This document shows, in pieces, positions 44,179-53,671 of a DNA stretch of 54,967 nucleotides; position 1 is the stretch's first letter; each line of letters starts with the position of its first letter. This DNA comes from Rhodanobacteraceae bacterium (GTDB taxonomy: Bacteria > Pseudomonadota > Gammaproteobacteria > Xanthomonadales > SZUA-5). The notes under the pieces are model-generated. The model saw only the letters and a list, made by a program, of their open reading frames with translations. It was not told where the DNA came from and ran no database searches. The stretch is from positions 1-54,967 of the forward strand of contig JADKFD010000058.1 in the NCBI GenBank assembly GCA_016717705.1. Reading direction: 5' to 3'. A program made the translations under genes and the position numbers.

Positions 44179-45243
44179 TCAGGCCCGCTTGCTCAGCCAG
44201 TCATGGATGGTCGGCGCCACTTCGCGCTGGGCGCGGCCGGACACGTAGATGCCGATGTGGCCGCCTTTGAACGCCAGCACCGTGTAGTCCTTGGTGCCGA
44301 CGACGTTCTTCATCGGAATCGACGCGCTCGGCGGCACCAGATGGTCCTGCTCGGCGTAGATGTTCAGCACCGGCATGGTGACGCGCTTCAGATCCACGTC
44401 CTTGTCGCCGATCTTCAGGCCGCCCTCGACCAGCTTGTTGGCCTGGTAGAAATCGCGGATGAACTCGCGGAAGGCTTGGCCGGCCTGGTTCGGCGAATCG
44501 AAGATCCACTTTTCCATGCGCAGGAAGTTCTCCAGCTCGGCCTTGTCATCGAGGATGTCCACCAGGCCGATGTACTTCTGGTGATTGAGGCGGAAAGGCT
44601 TGAGCGTCAGGTAGCAGTAGTTCATCAGGTCGCCCGGCACATTGCCGAGGGTATCGACGAACAGATCGACGTCCATGCCCTGGGTCCAATGCGACAGCAT
44701 GTTGTCCGGCGTGTGGAAATCCACCGGCGTCACCATGGTGATCAGGTTCTTGACCTTCTCCGGGTAGATCGCGGCGAAGCACAGCGAAAAGGCGCCACCC
44801 TGGCACACGCCCAGGATGTTGATCGCCTTCAGGCCATGCCGCTTGGCAACCACATCGACGCAACGGCGGATGTAGCCGTTGATGTAGTCGTCGAGCCCGA
44901 TATAGCGATCGGCGGCGTCCGGATAGCCCCAGTCGATCAGGTAGACGTCCTCGCCGCGCGCCAGCAGGTTGCGCACCAGCGAGCGGTCTTCCTGCAGGTC
45001 GGTCATGAACGGACGATTGACCAGCGCGTAGACGATCAAGGTCGGCGTTTTCGCGGTCGGCGCCTTGTCGCCCTTGAAGTGGTAGAGCACCACCTTGTCT
45101 TCCCGGTAGACGGCTTCCTTGGCGGTCACGCCGTAGTGGACGTCATCCAGCTTGCGCAACACGTCGGCGCCGGCGGTCAGCTTCTGGCTGTAGCGCGCGA
45201 CTTCCTCGAGGGCGGATTTGGGGTCGATTCTCAAAGGTCCCAT
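44179..45243 (-). CDS. phaC: class III poly(R)-hydroxyalkanoate synthase subunit PhaC
   Basis: 354 residues, the class III length (class I and II are about 560-620). Alpha/beta-hydrolase fold: the lipase-like box GVCQGG holds the nucleophilic Cys (near 148), with Asp in AEQDHLVPP and His in KGGHIGIYVSG. Further signatures are LVYALVNRP-like IVYALVNRPFM and VYLIDWGYPD. It polymerises hydroxyacyl-CoA into PHA granules together with PhaE. CCGGAGC lies 8 nt before ATG 45243. It follows phaE in the same operon. No phaA, phaB or phasin gene is in the window. Confidence 0.95.
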   Translation of the reverse strand: MGPLRIDPKSALEEVARYSQKLTAGADVLRKLDDVHYGVTAKEAVYREDKVVLYHFKGDKAPTAKTPTLIVYALVNRPFMTDLQEDRSLVRNLLARGEDVYLIDWGYPDAADRYIGLDDYINGYIRRCVDVVAKRHGLKAINILGVCQGGAFSLCFAAIYPEKVKNLITMVTPVDFHTPDNMLSHWTQGMDVDLFVDTLGNVPGDLMNYCYLTLKPFRLNHQKYIGLVDILDDKAELENFLRMEKWIFDSPNQAGQAFREFIRDFYQANKLVEGGLKIGDKDVDLKRVTMPVLNIYAEQDHLVPPSASIPMKNVVGTKDYTVLAFKGGHIGIYVSGRAQREVAPTIHDWLSKRA

Positions 45244-46366
45244 GATGATCAGCTCCGGCTACGACGGTTGGACGATTTCGGCATTGCGGCGCCAGCGCTC
45301 TTTTCGACTGGCTTGGCGGGGCGGTCGGTGCCTTTTTCGCCGCAACCGGCTTGGGCTTGGCGGCAGCCTTGGCCTTGGCAGCGGGGCGGGCTTGGCCGCG
45401 CGACCTTGGCCGCAGCAGCCGGCTTCGGCGGCCTTGGGCGGCGGGCGGCGCCGACGTCACCGCCTTCATTGCAGCAACGGCCTCGGCCAGTTGTTCTTCG
45501 AGACTGGCGACGCGACGGCGCAAGTCGTGCATACGCTTGTGCACGCTGTCGAGTTCGGTACGGCCGGGCATGCCCACGGCGGCGGTGGACCGCTCAACCT
45601 CGCCCTGCACCATCTGGCGCACACGCATCTGCGCGTTGACCATGGCGCCATAGACTTCACGGAATTCGTCGGACAGCGCGACTTCGGCGTAACCCTCTTC
45701 GGCGGCGTCGACGTAGACGTCGTACAGCCCGCGCATGCTGGTGATCTCGCGGCCCGGCTCGCTGCGCTCGGCCAGCTTGGACTCGAACTTGTCCAGCCCG
45801 AGACGACTGGCCTTGAACATCAGCGTGTTGTAGCGCGTGTTCTGATCCTGGTAATCGGTGAAGGCCTGCATCAGCGCCTGCTGGCGTTCGGTCGATTCGC
45901 GATTCATGCCGAAGGCGGGCATGTTCATGTAGTTGCGCGCATCGGCCTCCAGCGGCTTGGCGATCTTCAGCCACTCGCGGTACATGTCCTCGAATCCCTT
46001 GGCGCCTTCGCTGCTGATACCACGCAGCGCATCGACGATCGGATTCTTCTGCGCGGTCAGCCCACCCATGGCCTTTTCCAGCGCCTCGCGCATGCCAGCC
46101 GGCGTAGCCAGATCGGGGCGCGTCGTGGCCAACTGGCCAACCACGCCCTGCATGAACTCGGCAAACTGCCTGGCGCTGCCGACCACCTTGTCGAGCACTT
46201 CATTGCCCGAGTCGCGGCCACCGAAAGTCTTCAACCAGACATCGAATCCTTCATGCACCGGCATCGACGGCGCAACGCCACCGCGGGCGGCGTCGGTCCA
46301 CGCGGTAAAGAACTGCTTTTGCATGTTCTGCCAGTCCGGCATCCATGCGGCTTTGGGATCAGACAT
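45143..46366 (-). CDS. phaE: class III PHA synthase subunit PhaE (C-terminus apparently frameshifted)
   Basis: N-terminal 300 residues are typical PhaE: MSDPKAAWMPDWQNMQKQFF-like start, KGFEDMYREWLKIAKPLEAD, VNAQMRVRQMVQGEVERS and a coiled coil (RRVASLEEQLAEAVAAM). It binds and stabilises PhaC. The Ala/Lys/Pro-rich C-terminus, read as given, runs into the phaC gene by 101 nt and ends unlike the family. In an alternative frame the end reads RWRRNAEIVQPS with TAG at 45261-45259, 15 nt before the phaC ATG. A shift somewhere in 45340-45450 is therefore likely and the true gene probably ends at 45259. Confidence 0.88.
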   Translation of the reverse strand: MSDPKAAWMPDWQNMQKQFFTAWTDAARGGVAPSMPVHEGFDVWLKTFGGRDSGNEVLDKVVGSARQFAEFMQGVVGQLATTRPDLATPAGMREALEKAMGGLTAQKNPIVDALRGISSEGAKGFEDMYREWLKIAKPLEADARNYMNMPAFGMNRESTERQQALMQAFTDYQDQNTRYNTLMFKASRLGLDKFESKLAERSEPGREITSMRGLYDVYVDAAEEGYAEVALSDEFREVYGAMVNAQMRVRQMVQGEVERSTAAVGMPGRTELDSVHKRMHDLRRRVASLEEQLAEAVAAMKAVTSAPPAAQGRRSRLLRPRSRGQARPAAKAKAAAKPKPVAAKKAPTAPPSQSKRALAPQCRNRPTVVAGADHHGTFENRPQIRPRGSRALQPEADRRRRRVAQAG

Positions 46367-46462
46367 GAGTCGTGCTCCATCGTGGAAGATTGCCGCGATG
46401 CTAGCAGGCAGGCGCCGGGCAGCGACTCGACGTTAGTGGGGCTGTTCATGCGGATGCCAAGC

Positions 46463-46540
46463 GTAGGTCACGTTGGCCGCGCAGCGGCCTACGTGACTCG
46501 GCGCACTGTCACCTAGGCCCTTTGGGCCAACGTGACCTAC
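46463..46540. repeat. family A repeat between phaE and the NCS1 transporter
   Basis: GTAGGTCACGTTGGCCGCGCAGCGGCC then TACGTGAC, and an inverted CTGTCACCTAGGCCCTTTGGGCC then AACGTGACCTAC. Two hairpins in opposite orientation form a BIME-like unit. Confidence 0.8.
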
Positions 46541-46554
46541 TTCCCTGGCCTGAT

Positions 46555-48021
46555 TCAGATTTTGCTGCCACGCATCAGCAACAAATAAATCGCACCGGCG
46601 ACGAACAAGCCAACGAACCACGCATAGGTGTAGATCGACACGAATACCGCCGGCACCTCGGCGACGAATCCGGCGGCCTTGAGGAAGCCCGGCAGATTCG
46701 GCAGCACCCCGACAATCAGCGCGATCACGGCGGCCGGATTCCACCCGCCGCGATAACCATAGGCGCCGTCGTGACGGAACAGCGCGGCGATGTCCAGTTC
46801 GGTGCGGCGGATCACGAAGTAGTCGGCGAGCATGATCCCGGCGATCGGTCCGAGCAGTGCCGAGTAGCCGATCAGCCAGGTGAAGATGTAGGCGCCGGTG
46901 GTCTCCAGCAGCTTCCACGGAAAGATGGCAATGCCGATGCCGGCGGTGATGTAGCCGCCCATCTTGAATGAGATCTTCCCCGGCGCAAGGTTGGAAAATC
47001 CATTCGCCGGCGCGACCACGTTGGCGGCGAGATTGGTGGTCAGCGTCGCCAGCAGCAGGGCCAGCAGCGCGATCACCACGGCAAATCCACCCATGCGCCC
47101 GGTCAGCGCCACCGGGTCCCAGATCGCCTCACCGTAAATCACCACCGTGGCAGAAGTCACCGCAACGCCGACGAAGGCGAGCAGCGCCATCGGCAAGGGC
47201 AATCCGAGCACCTGGCCGATGATCTGGTCGCGCTGACTGCGGGCGAAGCGGGTGAAGTCGGGAATGTTCAGCGCCAGCGTTGCCCAGAAACCGACCATGG
47301 CGGTCAGCGAGGGCCAGAAGGCGCTCCAGAACTGGCCGGCCTTGGGTCCACCTTCGGCGAAGGCCGAGGGCGCCGACAGCATCGCCCCGAAACCATCGGC
47401 CTTGATGTAGGCCCAGCCGAGCAGGGCCAGGCACATGACGATGAGCAACGGCGCCGCCCACAGTTCCAGCCAGCGGATCGATTCCGTGCCGTACTTGATG
47501 AACACCACGTGCAGCGCCCAGAACAGGAGGAAACAGGCAGTCTGGCCGACATCGATGCCGAGCAGCGGCAGCGGCGAACCGACGAAGCCGTTGCCGGTCA
47601 CGACGTTGGCGATGGTGTAGATCGCTGCGCCGCCAACCCAGGTCTGGATGCCGAACCAGCCGCAAGCGACCAGTCCGCGCAGCACCGCCGGCAACTTCGC
47701 GCCGCGCGTGCCGAAGGACGCCCGCAGCAGCACCGGGAACGGGATGCCGTGCTTGGCGCCGGCGTGGCCGATCAGCAGCATCGGAAGCAGCACGATCACA
47801 TTGGCCAGCAGGATGGTGCCGACCGCCTGGCTCCACGACATGCCCTCGCTGACCATGCCCGCCGCCAGCATGTATGCCGGCACGCAGACCACCATGCCCA
47901 CCCACAGCGCGGCAATCGCCTTCCAGTCCCAGGTGCGGTGCTCGGGCGAACTTGGCAGCAGGTCGGCGTTGATCAGGTCGACGTCGCCGAGAATCCGGGT
48001 GGGGGCGCTGGCGCTGCTCAT
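46555..48021 (-). CDS. NCS1-family nucleobase/hydantoin:cation symporter
   Basis: 488 residues with about twelve transmembrane helices. Characteristic NCS1 segments: NADLLPSSPEHRTWDW at the N-terminus, GMVVCVPAYMLAAGM, PFPVLLRASFGTRGAKLPA, CGWFGIQTWVGG, and the fifth-to-eighth helices with GFWATLALNIPDFTRFAR. These are the Mhp1/PucI-type motifs (uracil, allantoin or hydantoin uptake). preA at 49.6 kb, an enzyme of reductive uracil/thymine breakdown, argues for a pyrimidine substrate. Start ATG 48021 follows a short degenerate repeat. The substrate is an inference. Confidence 0.9.
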   Translation of the reverse strand: MSSASAPTRILGDVDLINADLLPSSPEHRTWDWKAIAALWVGMVVCVPAYMLAAGMVSEGMSWSQAVGTILLANVIVLLPMLLIGHAGAKHGIPFPVLLRASFGTRGAKLPAVLRGLVACGWFGIQTWVGGAAIYTIANVVTGNGFVGSPLPLLGIDVGQTACFLLFWALHVVFIKYGTESIRWLELWAAPLLIVMCLALLGWAYIKADGFGAMLSAPSAFAEGGPKAGQFWSAFWPSLTAMVGFWATLALNIPDFTRFARSQRDQIIGQVLGLPLPMALLAFVGVAVTSATVVIYGEAIWDPVALTGRMGGFAVVIALLALLLATLTTNLAANVVAPANGFSNLAPGKISFKMGGYITAGIGIAIFPWKLLETTGAYIFTWLIGYSALLGPIAGIMLADYFVIRRTELDIAALFRHDGAYGYRGGWNPAAVIALIVGVLPNLPGFLKAAGFVAEVPAVFVSIYTYAWFVGLFVAGAIYLLLMRGSKI

Positions 48022-48121
48022 GGTCGTCGCTCCGCGGGATGCTGTTCGAGTGCACGCAAAGTACGCAAAGGCCGGGCGCGGTGCAAACAGGAATCATGCG
48101 CAGGCGCGAACTCGTCGAACA

Positions 48122-48187
48122 GCATCGCGGGCTGAGCTCCCACAGACTTGCAGCGGACCTGTGGGAGTGGGCTCCGCCCGCGATGCT
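48122..48187. repeat. REP-like palindrome, family C variant
   Basis: GCATCGCGGGCTGAGCTCCC then ACAG, a core CTTGCAGCGGAC, and CTGTGGGAGTGGGCTCCGCC then CGCGATGC. Inverted pair between the NCS1 gene start and the next minus-strand gene end. Confidence 0.7.
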
Positions 48188-48218
48188 TTTCCAATCGCTC
48201 GGAGCGGGTCCGACGAGC

Positions 48219-48746
48219 TCAGGGCATCTTCAGCGAGTTCAGCACCGCCACTGCCGCCGCGGTGCCGGCGCTGTCGCTGACATCCACGTTGTACCAGAGC
48301 TCACCCACCGCACCGCCGCCCAGCTGGAACCAGCCGGCGCCGAAATCGCGTGCCACGCCTTCCTCATCCTTGCCCTTGGCCGGCAGGATGATCGCGTCCA
48401 TGCCATTGATCCTGGTTTCCTTCGACTCACCCAGCGTGATGTCGGTGAAGTTCTCTTTGAGATAGGCGATGTGGTCCTTGACTGCAGCATCGATGTCCGC
48501 TCCCGGAACCACGCGGAAGGACAGTTCCAGACCGTTCGGGCCCTCCACTTCGAAGTAGTCCTCGGCGCCCTCCTCACCCTGTGGCGTGAGCGTCCAGTCG
48601 GACGGCACGTCGACGGTGAACTGGGTGTCGTCCTGCGAGGGATAGAACACCTGGGTCAGGCCGCCGGCCCGAACTGGCGGCGTGGCCAGCGCGGCGAGCA
48701 GGATCAGCGTCGTCATAAACACGAATTGGCGTGCAGTCGCTTTCAT
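48219..48746 (-). CDS. periplasmic protein of unknown function (DUF1795/PsbP-like)
   Basis: 175 residues. Signal peptide FVFMTTLILLAALATPPVRA. The mature domain has the pattern of small PsbP/DUF1795-like alpha/beta proteins: FTVDVPSDWTLTPQ, LELSFRVVPGADIDA, a helix and ADIDAAVKDHIAYLKENF, then INGMDAIILPAKG and a closing strand-helix AVAVLNSLKMP. Function unknown. It is monocistronic between an NCS1 transporter and an orphan HPt gene. The family assignment is by pattern only. Confidence 0.72.
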   Translation of the reverse strand: MKATARQFVFMTTLILLAALATPPVRAGGLTQVFYPSQDDTQFTVDVPSDWTLTPQGEEGAEDYFEVEGPNGLELSFRVVPGADIDAAVKDHIAYLKENFTDITLGESKETRINGMDAIILPAKGKDEEGVARDFGAGWFQLGGGAVGELWYNVDVSDSAGTAAAVAVLNSLKMP

Positions 48747-49012
48747 GGAAACCTCGCGTGGTGGATTGGACGCCCGAACGCCGGGCGCCTATTGGAGTTA
48801 GCGCAAGAAGGCGGGGCAAACTGTCATGCCCGCGTACGATCTTGCAGCCTGGTCCCAAGTCTGGGCCGACGTGCAAGCTTCCATGCCCGATTGGGAACGC
48901 TCTGAGGGTCCTTGGTTCGACGCCGGCGCCAACCCGGGACGACGAGTGTGCGGTGGAAGCCGAGAACGCATAGCATCCACTGGATACGCACTCGTCGGCG
49001 GACGCCCACCTC

Positions 49013-49471
49013 GTGATCGCCTGGTTCACTTCCCTGCTGCAAAGACTGGGCTCGCTCGTCGGCATCGGGCGGCGATCGAGCACCCATGACGATGACTTCG
49101 ACCCGGAATTGCGCGAAGTGTTTTTCGCCGAACTGGACGACGTCACCGAATTGCTCGAGCGCGCGTTTGCAGTCTGGCGCGCGAATCCCGCGGACCAGGC
49201 TGCGATGCAGAACCTGCGCCGGGGCTTTCACACGATCAAGGGGTCGGCGCTGATGGTGGGGGCCACCGCCCTGGGTGAGTTCTGTCGCCATCTGGAGCAG
49301 CTGTCGATCCGCCTGATGGAGCAGCAGCTGAAGGTCACGCCGGCGATGGTCGTCACCATTGAACAAGCGATTGCGCTGCTGCCGGCGTTCGCCAAATCGG
49401 TACGCGACGGACGCGCCCCGCCGCCGCAAGCGCATTCGATTACGAATCGGGTGCAGCGGCTGATGGCTTGA
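49013..49471 (+). CDS. stand-alone HPt (phosphotransfer) domain protein
   Basis: 152 residues from GTG 49013; upstream frame lacks a better start. One HPt bundle has the phospho-acceptor histidine in GFHTIKGSALMVGA, preceded by VFFAELDDVTELLERAF and followed by ALGEFCRHLEQLSIRLMEQQ. The FHTIKGSALMVGA sequence resembles the HPt domains of ChpA/PilL chemotaxis-type kinases, so it may be a detached ChpA-like segment or an independent relay protein. The hybrid kinase at 17 kb already has its own HPt. No kinase is adjacent. Confidence 0.8.
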   Translation: MIAWFTSLLQRLGSLVGIGRRSSTHDDDFDPELREVFFAELDDVTELLERAFAVWRANPADQAAMQNLRRGFHTIKGSALMVGATALGEFCRHLEQLSIRLMEQQLKVTPAMVVTIEQAIALLPAFAKSVRDGRAPPPQAHSITNRVQRLMA

Positions 49472-49527
49472 GGTATTGGGTTGGTCGCTCAAACACTCAT
49501 TCGTAGGTCACGTTGCCCGCAGCCCAA

Positions 49528-49612
49528 GTAGGATGTGGTGAGCAACGCGAACCGCATCGGTCGCGGTGCGATCACCCATTGATGCGGTTCGCTTCGCTCA
49601 CCGGCATCCTAC
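49528..49612. repeat. inverted repeat with GTAGGATG...CATCCTAC ends
   Basis: GTAGGATGTGGTGAGCAACG then CGAACCGCATCGGT faces GATGCGGTTCGCTTCGCTCA then CCGGCATCCTAC across about 22 nt. A partial family A copy (GTAGGTCACGTTGCCCG) lies just before it at 49503-49520. It occupies the gap between the convergent HPt and preA genes. Confidence 0.8.
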
Positions 49613-49621
49613 ATGTGGCGC

Positions 49622-50890
49622 TCAGGCCTCGACCTTGCGCATCGGGTTGTTCGGATGCGTGGTCCAGTTGCGGTAGCTGCCGTCGTCGACGCGTTCCATG
49701 GTGATGCAGCCATCCACCGGGCACACGTGCATGCACAGATTGCAGCCCACGCATTCCTCGTCGATCACCTCGAAGAAACGCACGCCATCCTTCTCCCTGG
49801 TGATCGCCTGGTGCGAAGTGTCTTCGCAGGCGATGTGGCACAGGCCGCATTTGACGCACTTGTCCTGGTCGATGCGCGCCTTGATGTCGTAGTTCATGTT
49901 GAGGAACTGCCAGTCGGTGACGTTCCCCACCGCCTTGCCGACGAAATCATCCAGGCGCGCGTAGCCCTTGCTGTCCATCCAGTTGTTCAGCCCGTCGATC
50001 ATGTCGTCGACGATGCGAAAGCCGTAGTGCATGGCCGCGGTGCACACCTGCACGCTGCCGCAACCAAGCGCCATGAACTCGGCGGCGTCGCGCCAGGTAC
50101 CGATGCCGCCGATGCCGCTGATCGGTTTGCCGTGCGTCTGCTGGTCGCGCGCGATCTCGGCGACCATGTTCAACGCGATCGGCCGCACCGCCGGCCCGCA
50201 GTAGCCGCCGTGCGTGCCTTTGCCGTCGACGGTCGGTGTCGGCGCCATGATGTCGAGGTCAACCGAGGTGATCGAGTTGATGGTGTTGATCAGCGATACC
50301 GCATCGGCGCCGCCACGGAAGGCTGCGCGCGCCGAGGTGCGGATGTCGGTGATGTTCGGCGTCAGCTTGACGATGCACGGCAGCTTCGAATGCTGCTTGA
50401 CCCAGCGCGCGACCATCTCGACGTACTCGGGCACCTGGCCCACCGCCGCGCCCATGCCACGCTCGCTCATGCCGTGCGGGCAGCCGAAGTTGAGTTCGAC
50501 CGCGTCGCAGCCGGTGTCCTCGACCATCGGCAGGATGTACTTCCACGAGGCCTCGTCGCACGGCACCATCAATGACACGATCATCGCCCGGTCCGGCCAC
50601 AGGCGCTTGATCTCGGCGATCTCCTTGAGGTTCACCGCCAGTGGGCGGTCGGTGATCAACTCGATGTTGTTCAAGCCCGCAATGCGCTGGCCATTGAGCT
50701 TGACCGCGCCATAACGCGAGCTGACATTGACCACCGGCGGATCGATACCGAGTGTCTTCCACACCACCCCACCCCAACCCGCCTCGAAGGCGCGGTTGAC
50801 GTTGTAGGCCTTGTCGGTCGGCGGCGCGGAGGCCAGCCAGAACGGGTTGGGGGAACGAATCCCGACGAAGTTGGTGGAGAGATCGGCCAT
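49622..50890 (-). CDS. preA: NAD-dependent dihydropyrimidine dehydrogenase subunit PreA
   Basis: 422 residues from ATG 50890 (the frame reaches 51073 but the extra part has no homology). A TIM-barrel DHOD-like FMN domain (LSTNFVGIRSPNPFWLASAPP, VVWKTLGIDPPVVN, ELNFGCPHGMSERGMG, GKGTHGGYCGPAVRP, GIGGIGTWRDAAEF) precedes a C-terminal pair of 4Fe-4S sites (CVKCGLCHIAC and CVGCNLCMHVC). It reduces uracil/thymine with electrons from PreT, which is not in the window. The NCS1 transporter 1.6 kb away may feed it. A role in hydantoinase pathways is possible as well. Confidence 0.95.
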   Translation of the reverse strand: MADLSTNFVGIRSPNPFWLASAPPTDKAYNVNRAFEAGWGGVVWKTLGIDPPVVNVSSRYGAVKLNGQRIAGLNNIELITDRPLAVNLKEIAEIKRLWPDRAMIVSLMVPCDEASWKYILPMVEDTGCDAVELNFGCPHGMSERGMGAAVGQVPEYVEMVARWVKQHSKLPCIVKLTPNITDIRTSARAAFRGGADAVSLINTINSITSVDLDIMAPTPTVDGKGTHGGYCGPAVRPIALNMVAEIARDQQTHGKPISGIGGIGTWRDAAEFMALGCGSVQVCTAAMHYGFRIVDDMIDGLNNWMDSKGYARLDDFVGKAVGNVTDWQFLNMNYDIKARIDQDKCVKCGLCHIACEDTSHQAITREKDGVRFFEVIDEECVGCNLCMHVCPVDGCITMERVDDGSYRNWTTHPNNPMRKVEA

Positions 50891-51108
50891 CGGTGCGCTC
50901 GGTCGTGGGTTCAGTGCAGACACTACACCGGGCAGCCGGCCCGGTGCAGCCTCGCGCCGTTTGCAGACGCCCGGCGCGCACCGTGGCGGTCTCGGTGTCG
51001 TATCGCCAACGGCACGCAACATGATGTCAAGCGCCTGCATCTTCCGGTAGAACGCCGATCGTGGCCCCTGCACCAGTCTGCCAGCACCTTCGAGCGGAGA
51101 CTGCTGAC

Positions 51109-53631
51109 ATGCTGCGCCTGTTCCTGCTGATCTTTGCGCTGGGCCTCGATGGCGCCGTTGCGGCCACCTTTACCGTGACCAGCACCGCCGACACGGCCGG
51201 CAGCAGTTGCGGTGCCACTTGCACCCTGCGCCAGGCCATCACCGCAGCCAACGCGACGGCTGCGGCCGATACCATCGCCTTCAACCTGGCGGGTAGCGAG
51301 CCACAGCGAATCGTGGTCGCCAGCAACCTGCCGACCATTGCCCAGCCCCCTGTCGATCGACGGCTACACGCAGGCAGGTACCCTCCCGAACACCCTGAGC
51401 GACGGCGCCAGCAATGCCGTGATCCGCATCTGGCTGGATGCCGAGCCCGCGCTCGGGAGCGGCGGTCGGGGGCTGGCGGTGTGTTCAGCCGGCGTCAGCA
51501 TCCGCGGCCTGGCGGTGACCGGCTTCGCGCAGCGCGCCATCGCCTTCGGCGAAACCAGTACCGGCAGTGTTTGCGCAGGCGCGACCGGCGGTCTGGTCGG
51601 CGGCAACTTCCTCGGTCTCGATCCGCTCGGCCGCGGCGCGGCCGCATCTTTCCGCCAAGTGAACGCCAACTCCGCTTCAAGCGCGCAGATCGGTGGTGCG
51701 GATCCCGCCGAGCGCAACGTGATCGCCGCTGGCGCCACCGCAGCGATCTCGGCAAACAATGGTTCCGATGTCGTGGTCGACGGCAACCTCATCGGAGTCG
51801 ACCCCACCGGCTCGCAGGTGCGTGGCAGCAGCGGCATCGGGATCGAGGTCAGCACCAATGCCACGGGAAGCCTGGGGCTGCAGCGCGCGAACCTCATCGC
51901 CAACGTGGTCGACGGTATCGTGGTCCGACCAGGCAGCCGCGCGGAGATCGGCGGAAACCGCTTCGACGCCTCCGACTTGCCGATCGACCTGAACGGCGAC
52001 GGCGTTACGGCGAACGACGCCAACGATGGCGACACCGGTGGCAACAACCTGCAGAACTTCCCGGTATTGACGCTCGCCAGGCGCGGCTTCGATTCCCTGC
52101 TGGTGGAAGGCTCGCTGGACCGCCCGGCGGGCAGCACGGCGCTGCAGTACCGGATCACGCTGTATGCGTCCGCCAGCTGCGATGCCTCCGGCCACGGCCC
52201 GGGCGAGCGCGTGCTCGGATCGCAGCAGATCTCGCTGGCCAATGGCGCCAGCGAGACCTTCTCGATCACCCTGAACGGCATCGAGCCGCTGTTCCTGGGC
52301 ACTGCGATCACCGCCGTCGCCACCGATTCGGCATTCAACAGCAGCGAGATGTCGGCTTGCCTGGCGGTCAGCGAGAGTCCGACCGCGCTGCTGGTCAGCA
52401 ATACCGCGACCAGCGGAGCAGGCTCGTTGCGCGCTGCGATGGAACAGGCCAATACCGCGTCCGATGCCAACATCATCGCCTTCAACATCCCCGGCAGCGG
52501 CCCGCACCTGATCCCGAGCGGAGGCCTGCCGCAGGTGCTGCAGCCAGTCATGATCGATGGCTACACCCAGCCCGGTTCCAGCCGCAACACCTCGCCAGCG
52601 GCGCGAGCAACGCCCAGCTGCGCATCGTCGTCAATGCCAGCGGCGAAGGCAACGGCTCCGCGGCGCTGGCGCTGGCCCAGCGCACCATCTTGCGCGGGCT
52701 TGCGATCATCGAGATACCGGACGGCGCGCGCGGCAGCCAACCGACCGGCTCCAGCCGCGGCTCGCGCGTCGAGGGCTGTTTCATCGGCCTCGATCCGTCG
52801 GGGAACTTCACCGGCGCCACCACCGGCGACGGCATCACCGCGGGCGCCCAGATCCAGGTCGGCGGCACGCGCGCGGAACAACGCAATGTGTTCGGGGGCG
52901 TGGATCTGGCTTTCGGCGTGTTCATCAACGGCATCAACAACAGCGTGGTCCAGGGCAATCTGATCGGCACTGCGCGGACGGAACCAGCGTGCGCAACATC
53001 GGCTGCGGCGTGCGCGTCAGCGCGGCAGGAGCGACGGTCAGCAACCTGCACATCGGCGGCGCTTTGCCGGGGGAGCAGAACCGGATCGCCAATTCGGCGG
53101 CCAACTGTGGCGCGGTCGGGGTCATTCAAGGCGCAGGTTCGGTGACCGGCGCGACCCTCGGCAACGGCAGCCATTCCAACCAGTCGAACGGTATCGACCT
53201 CGGCGAGGACGGCGTGACCGCGAATGATCTCCACGATGCAGACACCGGCCCCAACGGACGCCAGAACTTCCCCGAATTGCCTCGCGCAGCCAGCGACCGG
53301 GCTCGGGCAGCGCGTGCGCGCGGACGCCTGGACATTCCACAGCCCGGTGCCAATGCCCGATTCACGCTGTCGTTCTACGAGAGCGTCGCCTGCGACGCCA
53401 GCGGCCACGGTGAAGGGACGATCTTCCTCGGCAGCCAGGACGTCGCGCTGACCGATATCGTCACGCCGTTGACCGTCAATGCCGAGAGCTTCGTGGTGCA
53501 TCTGGACGCGAATCCCGCACTCGGCAACGCCATCACCGCTACCGCGACCGCGCCCAATGGCAGTACCAGCGAATTCTCGCTGCACGCAGGTCGCCAGCGC
53601 CGATACGCTGATGCGCAATGGCTTCGAGTGA
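51109..53631 (+). pseudogene. CSLREA/right-handed beta-helix secreted protein, multiply frameshifted
   Basis: Start ATG 51109 with a GGAG 11 nt upstream and a signal (LFLLIFALGLDGAVAA). The product is two copies of one module. Each has a CSLREA-like TLRQAI/SLRAAM element, an IDGYTQ segment, a repetitive helix (RNVIAAG, RNVFGG) and a GDGVTANDANDGDTG or EDGVTANDLHDADTG loop. Each ends with a CDASGHG beta domain. Frame changes occur near 51350, 52590, 52975 and 53580. The protein then ends ADTLMRNGFE in another frame. Expected to be extracellular. Restored length is about 840 residues. Error and decay cannot be separated here. Confidence 0.78.
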
Positions 53632-53671
53632 GCGGACAACGGATCGTGGCGCGGTCGCGGAGATTGCATCG

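Noticed and set aside
48826..49089. Plus-strand frame starting MPAYDLAAW ahead of the HPt gene
   Set aside because: It overlaps the HPt gene in another frame and has no ribosome site or domain.
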